Shown here: positions 47,371 through 56,929 of the stretch, piece after piece
How the letters are laid out: the number at the start of each line of letters is the position of its first letter
Position numbering within the stretch: position 1 is the first letter of the stretch
Assembly: GCF_900185645.1 (NCBI RefSeq)
Contig: NZ_FYAM01000023.1
Span: forward strand, 1-64,000
Direction of reading: 5' to 3'
Origin: Clostridium sp. BSD9I1
GTDB taxonomy: Bacteria > Bacillota > Clostridia > Clostridiales > Clostridiaceae
Length of the DNA: 64,000 nt
The notes under the pieces: generated by a model
What the model saw: the letters and a program-made list of their open reading frames with translations, nothing else
What the model was told of the DNA's origin: nothing
The model's database searches: none
Program-made: the position numbers and the translations under genes

Positions 47371-48447
47371 ATGAAACAAAATAGACTAGAAAAAGTATTA
47401 AATGATATGGAGAAAAAAGATATACCACAACTTATCATAACAGACCCATCTTCTATATTTTACTTAACAGGAAAATGGATTCATCCAGGAGAGAGAATGC
47501 TCGCGCTTTACATAAACTTAGATGGAAATCATAAGCTGTTTATAAATGAGCTTTTTCCAGTATATGATGACTTAGGAGTAGAAAAGGTTTGGTTTAAAGA
47601 TACAGATGATAGTATAAAACTTTTAGGTAATTATATAAATAAGGATCAGGTAATTGGTATAGATAAAAACTGGCCGGCTAAATTTTTATTGAAATTAATG
47701 GAGCATAATGCAGCTAAGGGTTATATAAATGGATCAGATATTATAGATGAAATAAGAATGAAAAAAGATGAAGAAGAAAGAGAACTCATGAGAAAGGCTT
47801 CCAAGATAAATGATGAAGCTATAGAAAGACTTATAAATATAATACCTGAAGGACTAACAGAAAAGGAAATGGGTCAAAGACTATTAAAGATATATGAGGA
47901 AATAGGAGCAGAGGGATTTTCCTTTGAACCAATTATAGCTTATGGGGCAAATGCAGCAGATCCACACCATGAAGGTGATAACTCACGGGTAAAAGAAGGG
48001 GACTGTGTAATTATTGATATAGGATGCAAATATAAATCATACTGTTCTGATATGACTAGAACTGTATTTTATAAAAGCATACCTAAAAAGTCAGAGGAAA
48101 TATATAATATAGTATTAGAAGCAAATAAAAGAGCTATAAATATGGTAAAGCCAGGAGTTAGGTTTTGCGATATAGATAAGGCTGCAAGAGACTATATAGA
48201 ATCCAAAGGCTATGGTAAGTATTTTACTCATAGAACAGGTCATTCCATAGGTATAGATGTACATGATTTAGGAGACGTGTCATCAATAAACACAGACATA
48301 GTAGAGCCAGGTATGATATTTTCCATTGAACCAGGAATATACCTTCCAGGAGAAGCAGGAGTAAGAATTGAAGATTTAGTATTGGTAACAGAGAAAAGCT
48401 GTGAAGTGCTAAATAGCTTTACAAAAGATGCTATGATAATAGAATAA
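47371..48447 (+). CDS. M24-family aminopeptidase / Xaa-Pro dipeptidase
   Basis: 358 residues. The N-terminal creatinase-like domain covers about 1-125; the pita-bread catalytic domain follows. The five metal ligands are Asp in IIDIGCKY, Asp in YCSDMTRT, His in THRTGHSIG, Glu in FSIEPGIY and Glu in VRIEDLVL. Together they mark an intact di-metal site. It probably cleaves X-Pro dipeptides or N-terminal X-Pro bonds. The ATG follows AAGGGGGCATTAAGA. It is monocistronic with a terminator. Confidence 0.92.
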   Translation: MKQNRLEKVLNDMEKKDIPQLIITDPSSIFYLTGKWIHPGERMLALYINLDGNHKLFINELFPVYDDLGVEKVWFKDTDDSIKLLGNYINKDQVIGIDKNWPAKFLLKLMEHNAAKGYINGSDIIDEIRMKKDEEERELMRKASKINDEAIERLINIIPEGLTEKEMGQRLLKIYEEIGAEGFSFEPIIAYGANAADPHHEGDNSRVKEGDCVIIDIGCKYKSYCSDMTRTVFYKSIPKKSEEIYNIVLEANKRAINMVKPGVRFCDIDKAARDYIESKGYGKYFTHRTGHSIGIDVHDLGDVSSINTDIVEPGMIFSIEPGIYLPGEAGVRIEDLVLVTEKSCEVLNSFTKDAMIIE

Positions 48448-48481
48448 AGCAAAAGTTTTACTAGTTAAATAAGTAGAATTT

Positions 48482-48514
48482 AAAAGAAGTTTGCAAATGT
48501 AAACTTCTTTTTTA
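48482..48514 (+). terminator. Terminator after the M24 peptidase gene
   Basis: AAAAGAAGTTT / AAACTTCTTTT stem with an 8-base loop and T run. Confidence 0.85.
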
Positions 48515-48606
48515 TAACAAAAACCATCTGGTTATATATGGTATTTATGGTTAATTAATGACGATTATATTGTAAAATGGCAAAATATATGCTATTATTC
48601 AATTAA

Positions 48607-48619
48607 TAAACGTTCGTTA
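48607..48619. promoter_or_regulatory. Candidate TetR-type operator
   Basis: TAAACGTTCGTTA is a near-palindrome just upstream of the broken tetR gene, in the position of an autoregulatory operator. Confidence 0.35.
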
Positions 48620-48633
48620 AGTTAGGGGTGATA

Positions 48634-49162
48634 TTGTTGTCAGTTGAATTTAAAGAAACAGCAATAAACTTATTTTCAAAGAATGGATATTCAGGAACCT
48701 CTGTAAGGGATATTACAAGATCATTAGGAATAACTTTTTTTAAATGTGTTTACGGAAGCCTGGGAAGAAATAATAAAAGAGGCTAATAGTATTATAGCAA
48801 GCAGTGAGGGTAAACCATATAAGGATATATTGCATTATGTAACTGATTATATAAAGGACAAGCAAAGAACTATTTTTGTACTTAAAAGCGTAATGTTTAC
48901 TCCAGATGAACTAAGAGAAAAAGTAGTTGATATTTTTTATAAAAATGCAAGTGAATTCAATATTTATATGAAGGAAATATTTAATAAATGTATGGAAAAA
49001 GGTATTATAAAAGATTTACTACTCCAGGAACATGAGGATATATTTTATAAATTTGTAGATTGTTTTTTATTTGAAATAACAGCAATAAATAAAGTAATTA
49101 CTTCCGATGAAATTGAAAAGCATTGGATGTTTTATTGGACACTTATAGAAAATAAGCGCTAA
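48634..49162 (+). pseudogene. TetR-family regulator, broken by an internal deletion
   Basis: From TTG at 48634 (GGGGTG upstream) the frame reads SVEFKETAINLFSKNGYSG then TSVRDITRSLGIT, a normal TetR DNA-binding start. The frame then runs out of register at about 48735 and stops at 48786. The rest of the protein continues in another frame from about 48735, starting NVFTEAWEEIIKEA and ending WTLIENKR at 49162. The segment usually reading KGSIYYHFKSKEEL, the end of the recognition helix, is missing, so roughly 41-43 bases were deleted. Sequencing error cannot explain the missing codons. It precedes the chemoreceptor gene by 15 bases and was probably its regulator. Confidence 0.8.
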
Positions 49163-49177
49163 AGAGGAGAGACTTGT

Positions 49178-51238
49178 ATGAAAATATTTAAATTTACTTC
49201 GATACGCAAAAGAATACTAACTACTGTATTACCATGTGTAATAATTTCAATGTTAGTTTTATCTGTTTTAAGTTATCAAAATTCTAAGAGTATAATAAAC
49301 AACGAAATTAATTTCAAAATGGATTTTAAAATTAATCATATAGTTGAATCTATAGAAAAAAGTCTTGAAAATCACAGTAGAATCCCAAATACTCTTGCTA
49401 GAACTATTGAATCTGTGGGACTTCATATGACAAAAGAAGAATATCAATCCATTTTAAAAAAATATGCTGCAATAAATAAAGACACTTTTGGTGATGGAGT
49501 TTGGTTTGAGCCTTTTAAGTATGAAAAAGATAAGAAATATTTTGGTCCTTATGTTTATAAAGATAAAGATAATATAGTTTATACGGATCAATATAATAAT
49601 GAACAATATGATTATCATAATTATGAATGGTATAAAATTGCAACTAATACTGATAAACAAGTGGTATGGTCAGATCCATATTATGATGAAGTGGGAAAAA
49701 TAACAATGGTTACAACTACAGTTCCATTTTATGATAATAACAAAAAACTTTTGGGTGTAACCACAGGAGATATAGATTTAACAAATATTCAAAAGTTCAT
49801 TGACGAAGTAAAAATAGGAAGTACAGGAAGGGCCTTCTTACTTGACAAAAATGGAGTATACATGGCGGGAGTAGATGCTTCAAAAATAATGAAAATAAAT
49901 ATAAAAGAAGATGAAAATAAAAGTATAGCAGAGCTTGGGCAAAAGATGGCATCAAAACAAAAGTCTGTAGGTGAGTATTCAGATATTAATGGGGATAATA
50001 TTGTATATTATGCACCTATAGCGGAAACAGGATGGATGCTTGGAATTTCAATAGCAAAAAGTGAACTTTATAGTCCTTTAAAGAATTTGATGTATAAGCT
50101 AATATTTATAAGTTTAATATCTATAGTACTAATAGTAATTATTATTTTATTATTTGAGTCTTATATTAGTAAAAACATCAAAAAGATTTTAGAATTTGGA
50201 CAAGCTTTAGGAACTGGAGATTTAACTCATAGTTTAGATATAAAGTCTCATGATGAGCTTAGAAGCCTTGGAAAGTCTTTGAATTCAGCACAGGAAAATA
50301 TCAAGAATATGCTAACTGAAATAAATGAAGGTTCGGAAAAGTTAAGTACATCTAGTGTAGAACTTTCGTCAACTATTGATAATATTTTTTCAAAGGTAGA
50401 TGCAGTAAATATGGCTATTAACCAAATATCAAGGGGGACTCAGGATTTAAGTTCTACTGCGGAAGAGGTAAATGCTTCTACAGAAGAAATTACCTCTACT
50501 GCTCATGAGCTTTCTAAAAAAGCTGACAATGGCAGTGAAGCTTCAAAGGAAATTAAAATACGTGCTGGGCAAATAAAGAAAACTGGTAAGGAATCTATAG
50601 AAACAGCAACGAAAATTTACGAAGAAAAACAAATTGATATTGTTAAAGCTATTGAGAAGGGGAAAATTGTAGAGGAAGTTAGGATGATGGCAGAGTCAAT
50701 TTCAGATATAGCAAGTCAAACTAATCTTTTGGCTTTAAATGCAGCAATTGAAGCTGCAAGAGCTGGGGAACAGGGAAGAGGATTTGCAGTAGTTGCAGAT
50801 GAAGTTAGAAAGCTTGCAGAAAAGTCATCGGAGGCAGTATCAGCTATTCAAAATACAGTAGTAGACGTGCAAGAGGCATTTAATAACCTTTCTAAAAATG
50901 CTCAAGATGTATTAGAATTTATAGAGGATAAGGTTAAGCCTAATAATGAACTTCTTTTAAATACAGGAGAGCAATATGAAAAGGATGCAGAATTTATAAA
51001 TGCCTTATCAGAGCAGATAGCTATTGCAAGTAAATCAATGAGTGAGATTATGACTCAGGTAGGTAGTGCTATTGAAACTGTATCTGCAACTGCAGAAGAA
51101 ACAGCAGCAGGCTCTGAAGAAATTTCTGCAAGTACCAATGATACAGCTGCTGCATTAGAGGAAGTAGCAAAAGCCTCACAAGAACAATCTGAACTTGCAG
51201 AAACCCTTAATAATATAGTAAAGAATTTTAAATTATAA
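49178..51238 (+). CDS. Methyl-accepting chemotaxis protein with a double-Cache sensor
   Basis: 686 residues. The first membrane helix is at about 14-32, and the extracellular dCache domain spans about 35-300, with [20 protein letters not shown] and [15 protein letters not shown] as ligand-pocket stretches. The second helix is near 305-328 ([19 protein letters not shown]). A HAMP linker follows, then the signalling coiled coil with the invariant tip: [20 protein letters not shown], then [18 protein letters not shown]. It starts after AAAGAGGAGAGACTTGT. The ligand is unknown; dCache domains often bind amino acids. The upstream tetR is broken, so expression may be unregulated. Confidence 0.93.
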   Translation: MKIFKFTSIRKRILTTVLPCVIISMLVLSVLSYQNSKSIINNEINFKMDFKINHIVESIEKSLENHSRIPNTLARTIESVGLHMTKEEYQSILKKYAAINKDTFGDGVWFEPFKYEKDKKYFGPYVYKDKDNIVYTDQYNNEQYDYHNYEWYKIATNTDKQVVWSDPYYDEVGKITMVTTTVPFYDNNKKLLGVTTGDIDLTNIQKFIDEVKIGSTGRAFLLDKNGVYMAGVDASKIMKINIKEDENKSIAELGQKMASKQKSVGEYSDINGDNIVYYAPIAETGWMLGISIAKSELYSPLKNLMYKLIFISLISIVLIVIIILLFESYISKNIKKILEFGQALGTGDLTHSLDIKSHDELRSLGKSLNSAQENIKNMLTEINEGSEKLSTSSVELSSTIDNIFSKVDAVNMAINQISRGTQDLSSTAEEVNASTEEITSTAHELSKKADNGSEASKEIKIRAGQIKKTGKESIETATKIYEEKQIDIVKAIEKGKIVEEVRMMAESISDIASQTNLLALNAAIEAARAGEQGRGFAVVADEVRKLAEKSSEAVSAIQNTVVDVQEAFNNLSKNAQDVLEFIEDKVKPNNELLLNTGEQYEKDAEFINALSEQIAIASKSMSEIMTQVGSAIETVSATAEETAAGSEEISASTNDTAAALEEVAKASQEQSELAETLNNIVKNFKL

Positions 51239-51241
51239 CAA

Positions 51242-51287
51242 AATACTTCTGAGAGTATATCAACATACACTCAGAAGTATTCTGTTT
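51242..51287 (+). terminator. Terminator after the chemoreceptor gene
   Basis: AATACTTCTGAG / CTCAGAAGTATT stem, 16-base loop and CTGTTTTTT tail. Confidence 0.85.
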
Positions 51288-51456
51288 TTTGAATAATAGT
51301 TGAAAATAAAACGTAATTCCACTAAAAAGGTATAGTTTTTTACAAAGTGGTAACGTAGGATACCGAGTTTTAAATTAATAACATATAAAATAAGAATTAA
51401 GAAAATACTAGTAGAGAAAATAAATTTAACAAGTGAATTTTAGGAGGAATATAAAT

Positions 51457-52110
51457 ATGAGCAAATTTTTAGGTAAAATACATTATTGGTTATTTGATAA
51501 GATAGCGTGGTTTGAATCTTTGGAACAGGAAATAATAGATTGGGGCAAAGGTAAATCAGATTTGTCTATGAATGAATGGCAAAAAGAATCTATAGAAAAG
51601 TTTGGCGCTCCTGTAGGAAAAGTAGTCCTTGAAGATGTAATAGATACATCAAATATTCATGGATGGCTTCAAGATAAAATAAATAGAGCAGAACTAAGAC
51701 AGGCATTTATAATAACTAAGGTTATAGATTCAGCTAATGGAGAAAGTTACAAGGAAGATTTAAAGAATATATATAAGTCTCAAGGTACAGAAGCAGGTAC
51801 AAAACACAAAGGAGAATATGCACTTGAGACACCAGATGAAATATTTAATGTTATAAATAACTATATATTAGAAGGAATGCCTTGTGATCGTGTAAACGAG
51901 GTTTCTGAAAATACTAAAGATGCATTTAGCTGGTTTGCAACAACTTGTCTTCATACACAATACTGGAACCAAGTACAGGGCAACGTTTCAAACTTTTATG
52001 CATTAAGAGAAGAATGGACTCGTGCATTTGTAGAAGCTCTTTCGGACGAATATTCATATGAAGTAAAAGATGAAAATGGACACAGATTAAATACAATATA
52101 TAGAAAGTAA
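51457..52110 (+). CDS. Hypothetical protein paired with hemerythrin
   Basis: 217 residues from the ATG at 51457, which follows TTAGGAGGAATATAAAT; an in-frame ATG 24 bases upstream precedes that site. Not recognised. The protein is soluble, with many Trp and Tyr (IHYWLFDKIAWFESLEQEII, DAFSWFATTCLHTQYWNQVQ), suggesting a compact helical fold with an aromatic core. One Cys-His pair occurs in TTCLHTQYW. It lies 19 bases before the hemerythrin gene and is co-transcribed, so an oxygen or oxidative-stress role is possible. Confidence 0.75.
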   Translation: MSKFLGKIHYWLFDKIAWFESLEQEIIDWGKGKSDLSMNEWQKESIEKFGAPVGKVVLEDVIDTSNIHGWLQDKINRAELRQAFIITKVIDSANGESYKEDLKNIYKSQGTEAGTKHKGEYALETPDEIFNVINNYILEGMPCDRVNEVSENTKDAFSWFATTCLHTQYWNQVQGNVSNFYALREEWTRAFVEALSDEYSYEVKDENGHRLNTIYRK

Positions 52111-52129
52111 TTTAAAAGGAGGTATTATT

Positions 52130-52684
52130 ATGAATGCTATTGAGCTTATGATGAGTGAACATAAAAATATAATAAGAATGCTTCATGTTGTAAGAAAATA
52201 TTCTTATAAAGTGTTAAAGAATGAAGAGGTTGATATCAACGATTTTTACAAGATAATAGATTTTATTAGAAATTATGCAGATAAACATCACCATATGAAA
52301 GAAGAAAATTCTCTATTTAATAGATTAAGTGAAAAAATGGGGGGAGCAACCCAAAGTGGACCTATAATGGGAATGCTTATGGAGCATGACTTAGGAAGAA
52401 TGCATATAAAATTATTAGAAGAAGCTCTCGAAGAATTAAAAAAGGGTAATGATGAAGCTAAACTTGATGTAATAGCTAATGCTATAGCTTATGCAGAACT
52501 ATTAAAAAGGCATATTGAAAAGGAAGATACAGTTATATATAAATATGCAGAAAGAGCTTTATCATCTGAAGAACAAAAAGCAGTTGAAGAGGAATGCATT
52601 AATGTAGAAAAAACTGCTGAAGAAAGTAAAACACAACAAAAATATATAGACTTATTAGAAGAATTAGAAAAAAAGGTGCAATAA
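52130..52684 (+). CDS. Hemerythrin-like HHE-domain protein
   Basis: 184 residues. A four-helix bundle with di-iron ligands: His11 in MMSEHKNI, His53-55 and Glu59 in DKHHHMKEEN, His in MEHDLGRMH, and His and Glu in KRHIEKEDTVIY. Members bind oxygen or nitric oxide or help repair iron-sulfur clusters. The C-terminal 40 residues form a charged helix. It starts after AAAAGGAGGTATTATT. It is the second gene of a pair and is followed by a terminator. Confidence 0.92.
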   Translation: MNAIELMMSEHKNIIRMLHVVRKYSYKVLKNEEVDINDFYKIIDFIRNYADKHHHMKEENSLFNRLSEKMGGATQSGPIMGMLMEHDLGRMHIKLLEEALEELKKGNDEAKLDVIANAIAYAELLKRHIEKEDTVIYKYAERALSSEEQKAVEEECINVEKTAEESKTQQKYIDLLEELEKKVQ

Positions 52685-52686
52685 TA

Positions 52687-52721
52687 TAAAACGGAGCCTC
52701 GTTATGTGGGCTCCGTTTTGT
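52687..52721. terminator. Terminator after the hemerythrin gene
   Basis: AAAACGGAGCC / GGCTCCGTTTT stem with a 9-base loop; A and T flanks allow both directions. Confidence 0.9.
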
Positions 52722-52785
52722 ATTATTGTAGTGACTATGTTAAACAAATAAAAGTAAAGCAGTAATATCTTATTGCTTTATATGG

Positions 52786-53496
52786 TTATTCTTCCTCATA
52801 TTCCTTTACAGATATGATTTCTTCAATAGTACATAAATCCTGTATTAGTGAAGATGGATAAATCGATAATGGCGTGGAGAGGGTATAAAATGCTTTATGA
52901 TAGTTTAGTTCTTCGTCAGTGGTAAATGACACGCATGTAACTTCTATACTTCTAGCATTAAAAAGTCTTTCAGCCTTTTGTACAAATCTATTATTTAAAT
53001 ATTGTAGTTCGATTTTTATAATTTTATTTTTGTCTAAAAATTTCACTTCAAATCTTTTAAGACTAACTAATACTAAAAATACTCCTACTGCTGCAGCAAT
53101 ACTTAAAAAATAATATCCAAGGCCTATAGCGAGTCCAATACATGCTACGGTCCATATACTTGCAGCGGTAGTAAGACCTCTTACAGAACCCTTTTCATGA
53201 ATTATAGTACCAGCACCTAAAAAACCAACACCAGTTATAACTTGTGCACCCATTCTGCCTATATCTACCTTAAGTGATGACACAAGAGCGGGATTTGCTG
53301 CTATCTGCTTTGTCATGTCATGAACAGCTACTTCTTGGATTATTGAAATTGTAGCGGCGCCAATGCAAACTAAAATATGGGTTCTAAAACCAGCTGGACG
53401 TTGTTTATATTCTCTCTCATACCCTATAAGTCCGCCAATTATTATAGCAAGAAAAAGTCTTACAATAATTTGTATATATAAGTTGTTAAAATCCAT
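52786..53496 (-). CDS. MgtC/SapB-family membrane protein
   Basis: 236 residues. The N-terminal half has about four to five helices with the family motifs GGLIGYEREYKQRPAGFRTHI, shown here as GLIGYEREYKQRPAGFRTH, then IGRMGAQVITGVGFLGAGTI and GLTTAASIWTVACIGLAIG. The C-terminal half (about 155-236) is a soluble ACT-like domain. In other bacteria MgtC proteins support growth at low magnesium. The ATG follows AGGAGGGCTTTAA. It is monocistronic. Confidence 0.92.
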   Translation of the reverse strand: MDFNNLYIQIIVRLFLAIIIGGLIGYEREYKQRPAGFRTHILVCIGAATISIIQEVAVHDMTKQIAANPALVSSLKVDIGRMGAQVITGVGFLGAGTIIHEKGSVRGLTTAASIWTVACIGLAIGLGYYFLSIAAAVGVFLVLVSLKRFEVKFLDKNKIIKIELQYLNNRFVQKAERLFNARSIEVTCVSFTTDEELNYHKAFYTLSTPLSIYPSSLIQDLCTIEEIISVKEYEEE

Positions 53497-53676
53497 TTAA
53501 AGCCCTCCTATAAGTTGTTTAATTAGTTTTGTATGATGAAGATTATTAGGCATTTTTTCTATTTTCCCATTTTTAGCTAATAAAATCAACATATTTATAA
53601 ACATATGTACTAAATAATACTTTAAATATACAAGAATTATGAATATAGCATTTAAAATAGAAAAGAGAAGAGTTTA

Positions 53677-55035
53677 TTATTTCCAAACTCTCCTCAGCTT
53701 TAAAATCTCCTGGAAGTATCCAATTAATGACATAGGGCTCATAAGCATTTGATATGCTAGTACATAAACTAAAAATCCTAAAAAGTTTTTTCTAATTTGC
53801 AGGTTAAGACTTTTAAATACATTTCGTTGATATCTATACAGTACATAGTTTTGAAGAAGTGCTAAAGGAAGTACAAATAAAGTCATTACACCAACTATGG
53901 CATGATTACCAAATATGGCAAGTATTAATCCAGGGATGAAAAAAAATGTATATGCAATATCTAAGTAAGGCATAATAAAGTTAATTGTAGTTAAATACTT
54001 GATATACATTACAGGCTGATGCCAAGGCTTTATAAGTTTTAGAGCCTCAATCATACCCCTTGCCCATCTGCTCCTTTGGCGAGTTAAGTGTTTTAAGCTA
54101 GTAGGTACATCTGTAAATGCAACAGATAGTGGTTCAAAAAAAACCTTTTTATTATTATTTAAAATGTTCCAGGTAAGAACTATATCTTCTCCTATGGCGT
54201 TGGGCCACCCGTTAATGCTTCTTATTATACTTGTTTCGTACAATGAAAAAGCGCCTTGAGCAACTAGTGTACCTTGATAAAGACCTTGAAATCTTTTAAT
54301 ACTTGCAATACCTAGAAAGTAATCCCATTCTTGAAGCTTGGTTAGAAAGTTGTAGCGGCTATTTCTTGTGAGTACAGTTCCGGCTACCGCACAAACATCG
54401 GAAGGAGAAGATTCCATTCTAGATATCAGATGTTTCAAAGCAGATTTATGCAAAATAGTATCAGCATCTAAGGTTATTAAATAGCTAGTTTCAACATATT
54501 TTAAAGCTGTATTCAAAGCATTGTGTTTTCCAGGGTTCTTTTCCTGGATAACTAAAATATTTAGTCCAAGCCGTTCACCTTCATGTTTAGCTGTTTTAAA
54601 TGTATTATCAGTAGAAGCGTTATCAACTACAATTAATTTAATAGCTCCCTCAAAGTCTTGCTTTGGGATATATGAGAGGGTATCTGCAATTGTTTTTTCT
54701 TCATTATGACAAGCTATAATTATTGTGATTTCATTTATAGACTTTCTTTTATTGAACCTAGGTTGTCTGTCTAATAATAAACTTATTAAAACAAACATAT
54801 TTATATAGCCAGGGATATATCCAAGTCCTCCTATTGCAAATAGTGCGACGGGAAAGGTTATTAAGTTTGAAAGATCTTTAAGCCATGGGAGGGATAAAAT
54901 TATAGAAAATGTCATCCATAAAAATGCAATAAAATTACTTATAAAAAACTTAGTATTAACTTTAACATACCTATCTTTCTTATTAGAAGTATAATTTAGA
55001 TTATATAAAGTATGATAAAGAATATTTTTAAGCAT
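53677..55035 (-). CDS. Family 2 membrane glycosyltransferase (PgaC/IcaA-like)
   Basis: 452 residues with two N-terminal and about three C-terminal membrane helices around a GT-A domain. IIIACHNEEKTIAD, VDNASTD, the divalent-metal DADT in LITLDADTILHKS, GEDIVLTW and the processivity motif QRSRWARGM identify a polymerising synthase like poly-N-acetylglucosamine or hyaluronan synthases. No partner export or modification genes are next to it. A TGACG / CGTCA palindrome lies upstream. The product polymer is not determined. Confidence 0.86.
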   Translation of the reverse strand: MLKNILYHTLYNLNYTSNKKDRYVKVNTKFFISNFIAFLWMTFSIILSLPWLKDLSNLITFPVALFAIGGLGYIPGYINMFVLISLLLDRQPRFNKRKSINEITIIIACHNEEKTIADTLSYIPKQDFEGAIKLIVVDNASTDNTFKTAKHEGERLGLNILVIQEKNPGKHNALNTALKYVETSYLITLDADTILHKSALKHLISRMESSPSDVCAVAGTVLTRNSRYNFLTKLQEWDYFLGIASIKRFQGLYQGTLVAQGAFSLYETSIIRSINGWPNAIGEDIVLTWNILNNNKKVFFEPLSVAFTDVPTSLKHLTRQRSRWARGMIEALKLIKPWHQPVMYIKYLTTINFIMPYLDIAYTFFFIPGLILAIFGNHAIVGVMTLFVLPLALLQNYVLYRYQRNVFKSLNLQIRKNFLGFLVYVLAYQMLMSPMSLIGYFQEILKLRRVWK

Positions 55036-55052
55036 AAGCTCACCTCAACACC

Positions 55053-55064
55053 TGACGTTCGTCA
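55053..55064. promoter_or_regulatory. Palindromic operator candidate upstream of the glycosyltransferase
   Basis: TGACGTTCGTCA, perfect apart from the TT centre, 18 bases before the start codon. It shares the CGTTCG core with the site before the broken tetR gene. Confidence 0.35.
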
Positions 55065-55285
55065 AAATTCGACAATTATAGTGTAATTATATCAATACTC
55101 TATAGTACAGTCAACAGAAGAGGTATATAGATATCTTTACAATATGTGTAGTTATCAACAAATGATGTTAACTTTATTTTAATAAAATAATAAAAATATT
55201 TTTTTGTGGTATCATATATGTAGGTGATAATTTAAAGCTAATATTATCACTTGAATATTATATATTTAAATATAAGAGGATAATT

Positions 55286-55735
55286 ATGGATAAGAATTGC
55301 TTGAATTTTAATAAAGAAAAGGAAGTAAAAAAATTAAGTAAGGTTCAATATGATGTTACCCAGAAGAATGCTACAGAAGCACCCTTTGAAAATGAGTTTT
55401 GGAACCATAATGAAGAAGGCATATATGTAGATATAGTCTCAGGAGAGCTACTTTTTACATCCAAGGATAAATTTGATTCAGGGTGTGGTTGGCCTAGTTT
55501 TACTAAGCCTGTAGAAAAGGAAAATATAAAGGAAAAAGGGGACTTTAGCTTTGGTATGCATAGAATAGAGGTCAGGAGTAAACATGGGGATTCTCATTTA
55601 GGACACGCATTCACAGATGGACCCGAAGATAAAGGTGGGCTTAGATACTGCATAAATAGTGCAGCGTTAAGGTTTATACCAGTAGATAAACTTGAAGAAG
55701 AAGGTTATGGACAGTACTTAAAATTGTTTAAATAA
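55286..55735 (+). CDS. msrB: Peptide-methionine (R)-S-oxide reductase
   Basis: Repairs the R form of oxidised methionine. 149 residues. The catalytic Cys122 is in [11 protein letters not shown], replaced by Sec in some relatives but TGC here; GCGWPSF (66-72) and GDSHLGHAF are also conserved. The zinc-binding CxxC pairs are absent, so this is the non-zinc form. Reduction by thioredoxin fits the trxA gene 135 bases downstream. The ATG follows AGAGGATAATT; the family core begins about residue 17. Confidence 0.94.
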   Translation: MDKNCLNFNKEKEVKKLSKVQYDVTQKNATEAPFENEFWNHNEEGIYVDIVSGELLFTSKDKFDSGCGWPSFTKPVEKENIKEKGDFSFGMHRIEVRSKHGDSHLGHAFTDGPEDKGGLRYCINSAALRFIPVDKLEEEGYGQYLKLFK

Positions 55736-55795
55736 TTGACAATTTCTTGTTAGTTGAAAAGTTAAAAATAATAAGGAAAAAATTAATAAAAGTAG

Positions 55796-55854
55796 TTGAC
55801 TAAAATATAAATTTAGCATAGAATAGTAATATAAATAATACCCCTTAGGGGTAT
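55796..55854 (+). promoter_or_regulatory. trxA promoter with a CsoR/CstR-like operator
   Basis: TTGACT, 17-base spacer, TAGAAT (55796-55824), then ATACCCC-TTA-GGGGTAT (55838-55854), a perfect inverted repeat just downstream of the expected transcription start. G/C-tract palindromes of this form are bound by CsoR, RcnR and the persulfide sensor CstR. Confidence 0.6.
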
Positions 55855-55870
55855 AATGGAGGTATTTAAA

Positions 55871-56188
55871 ATGGTAACAGAAGTAAGAGATAATAGTTTC
55901 GAACAAGAAGTTTTAAAATCTGATATTCCAACTGTAGTTGATTTTTGGGCAGTATGGTGTGGCCCATGTAAGATGCTTGCACCTGTAATAGATGAAGTTT
56001 CAGAAGAATTAGGTGGTAAAGCTAAATTTGTTAAAGTAAATGTAGATGAAAATCCTGCAACAGCTAGTCAGTTTAGAATAGCAAGTATTCCTACTGTTAT
56101 GATATTTAAGGGTGGTAAGGCAGTAGATACTTTAGTTGGATTTAGACCTAAGGATGCTATTAAAGCTGCTATAGAAAAGCATCTATAA
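55871..56188 (+). CDS. trxA: Thioredoxin
   Basis: 105-residue disulfide reductant with the classical active site WCGPCK (Cys30, Cys33), VVDFWAVWC before it, and the cis-Pro in ASIPTVMIF. The start at 55871 is preceded by GGAGGTATTTAAA; an in-frame ATG at 55856 overlaps the ribosome site region. The promoter carries a CsoR/CstR-like palindrome, suggesting induction by copper or reactive sulfur. Confidence 0.95.
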   Translation: MVTEVRDNSFEQEVLKSDIPTVVDFWAVWCGPCKMLAPVIDEVSEELGGKAKFVKVNVDENPATASQFRIASIPTVMIFKGGKAVDTLVGFRPKDAIKAAIEKHL

Positions 56189-56259
56189 TATTTATAGATA
56201 AATATTATTAATAATCAATAAGTGATTTAATGAATTGATATATAACAATCACTTATAAA

Positions 56260-56292
56260 AAAGGAAGTTTGCAAGTGCAGGCTTCTTTTTTA
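56260..56292 (+). terminator. Terminator-like hairpin after trxA
   Basis: GAAG-TT-TGC / GCA-GG-CTTC stem with an internal loop, then seven T. Confidence 0.6.
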
Positions 56293-56444
56293 TTTCCTTA
56301 ACTTAATAGAGGTTATTAACAAACAATAAACATTTATGAACTTTATGGATTTATATGCTGGCTATGGGATAAAATATAATAAGGAATATGTACGAGGTTA
56401 GATACAGTAATTTTAAAAATTTAATATATATGGAGGGGAATGTT

Positions 56445-56765
56445 ATGGTAATTAGTGTAAATGATGATAATTTTAAAGAAGAAGTTTTAAATTCCAATAT
56501 ACCAGCAATAGTTAAACTTTACGCGGATTGGTGTCCGTACTGCAGAAAATTTGCTCCAGTATTTGATAAGGTATCAGCGGAATATGAAGGTAAGGTTAAA
56601 TTTATTGCAATGGATGTGGATTTGAGTCCAGAAACTCCTAAAGAATACAAGGTTAATACCATTCCAACGGTTATAATTTTTAGGGATGGGGAAAAAGTGA
56701 ATGAATATGTAAATCCTCAAACTGAGGAAGTTTTGAAAAACTTTTTACACGAAAATCTTAATTAA
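56445..56765 (+). CDS. Thioredoxin-like protein with WCPYC active site
   Basis: 106 residues from the ATG at 56445, which follows TGGAGGGGAATGTT; upstream in-frame ATGs lack a site. The active site is WCPYCRK (Cys30, Cys33), different from the WCGPC of classical thioredoxin, and the cis-Pro loop is NTIPTVIIF. The Pro-Tyr dipeptide and the following Arg suggest a different redox potential or partner. It probably acts as a specialised reductant for a partner such as the HesB-like protein downstream, by position only. Confidence 0.88.
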   Translation: MVISVNDDNFKEEVLNSNIPAIVKLYADWCPYCRKFAPVFDKVSAEYEGKVKFIAMDVDLSPETPKEYKVNTIPTVIIFRDGEKVNEYVNPQTEEVLKNFLHENLN

Positions 56766-56766
56766 A

Positions 56767-56852
56767 AATCTCTAGTTTCTACTCTCTAGCCGATAATTGT
56801 CTTTAAGTAATTTTAAATATGGCGGTTAGAGAGTAGTAGTTAGAGATTTTTT
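56767..56852 (+). terminator. Long hairpin terminator after the second thioredoxin gene
   Basis: Arms 56767-56792 and 56823-56848, about 22 of 26 bases paired, begin 1 base after the stop codon and end in TTTTTT. The length is well above that of the other terminators here. Confidence 0.75.
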
Positions 56853-56929
56853 AATTACAAATATACAAATTTAAATAGCATTAAGTTTTATTAAATTACC
56901 AACAATAAAATTTTAAACTAATCTAATAT

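Noticed and set aside
48746-49162. Independent 138-residue gene starting at 48746
   Set aside because: It has no ribosome site, and its product aligns as the C-terminal part of the TetR protein that begins at 48634.
55286-55735. msrB as a selenoprotein
   Set aside because: The catalytic position is TGC (Cys122), with no in-frame TGA.
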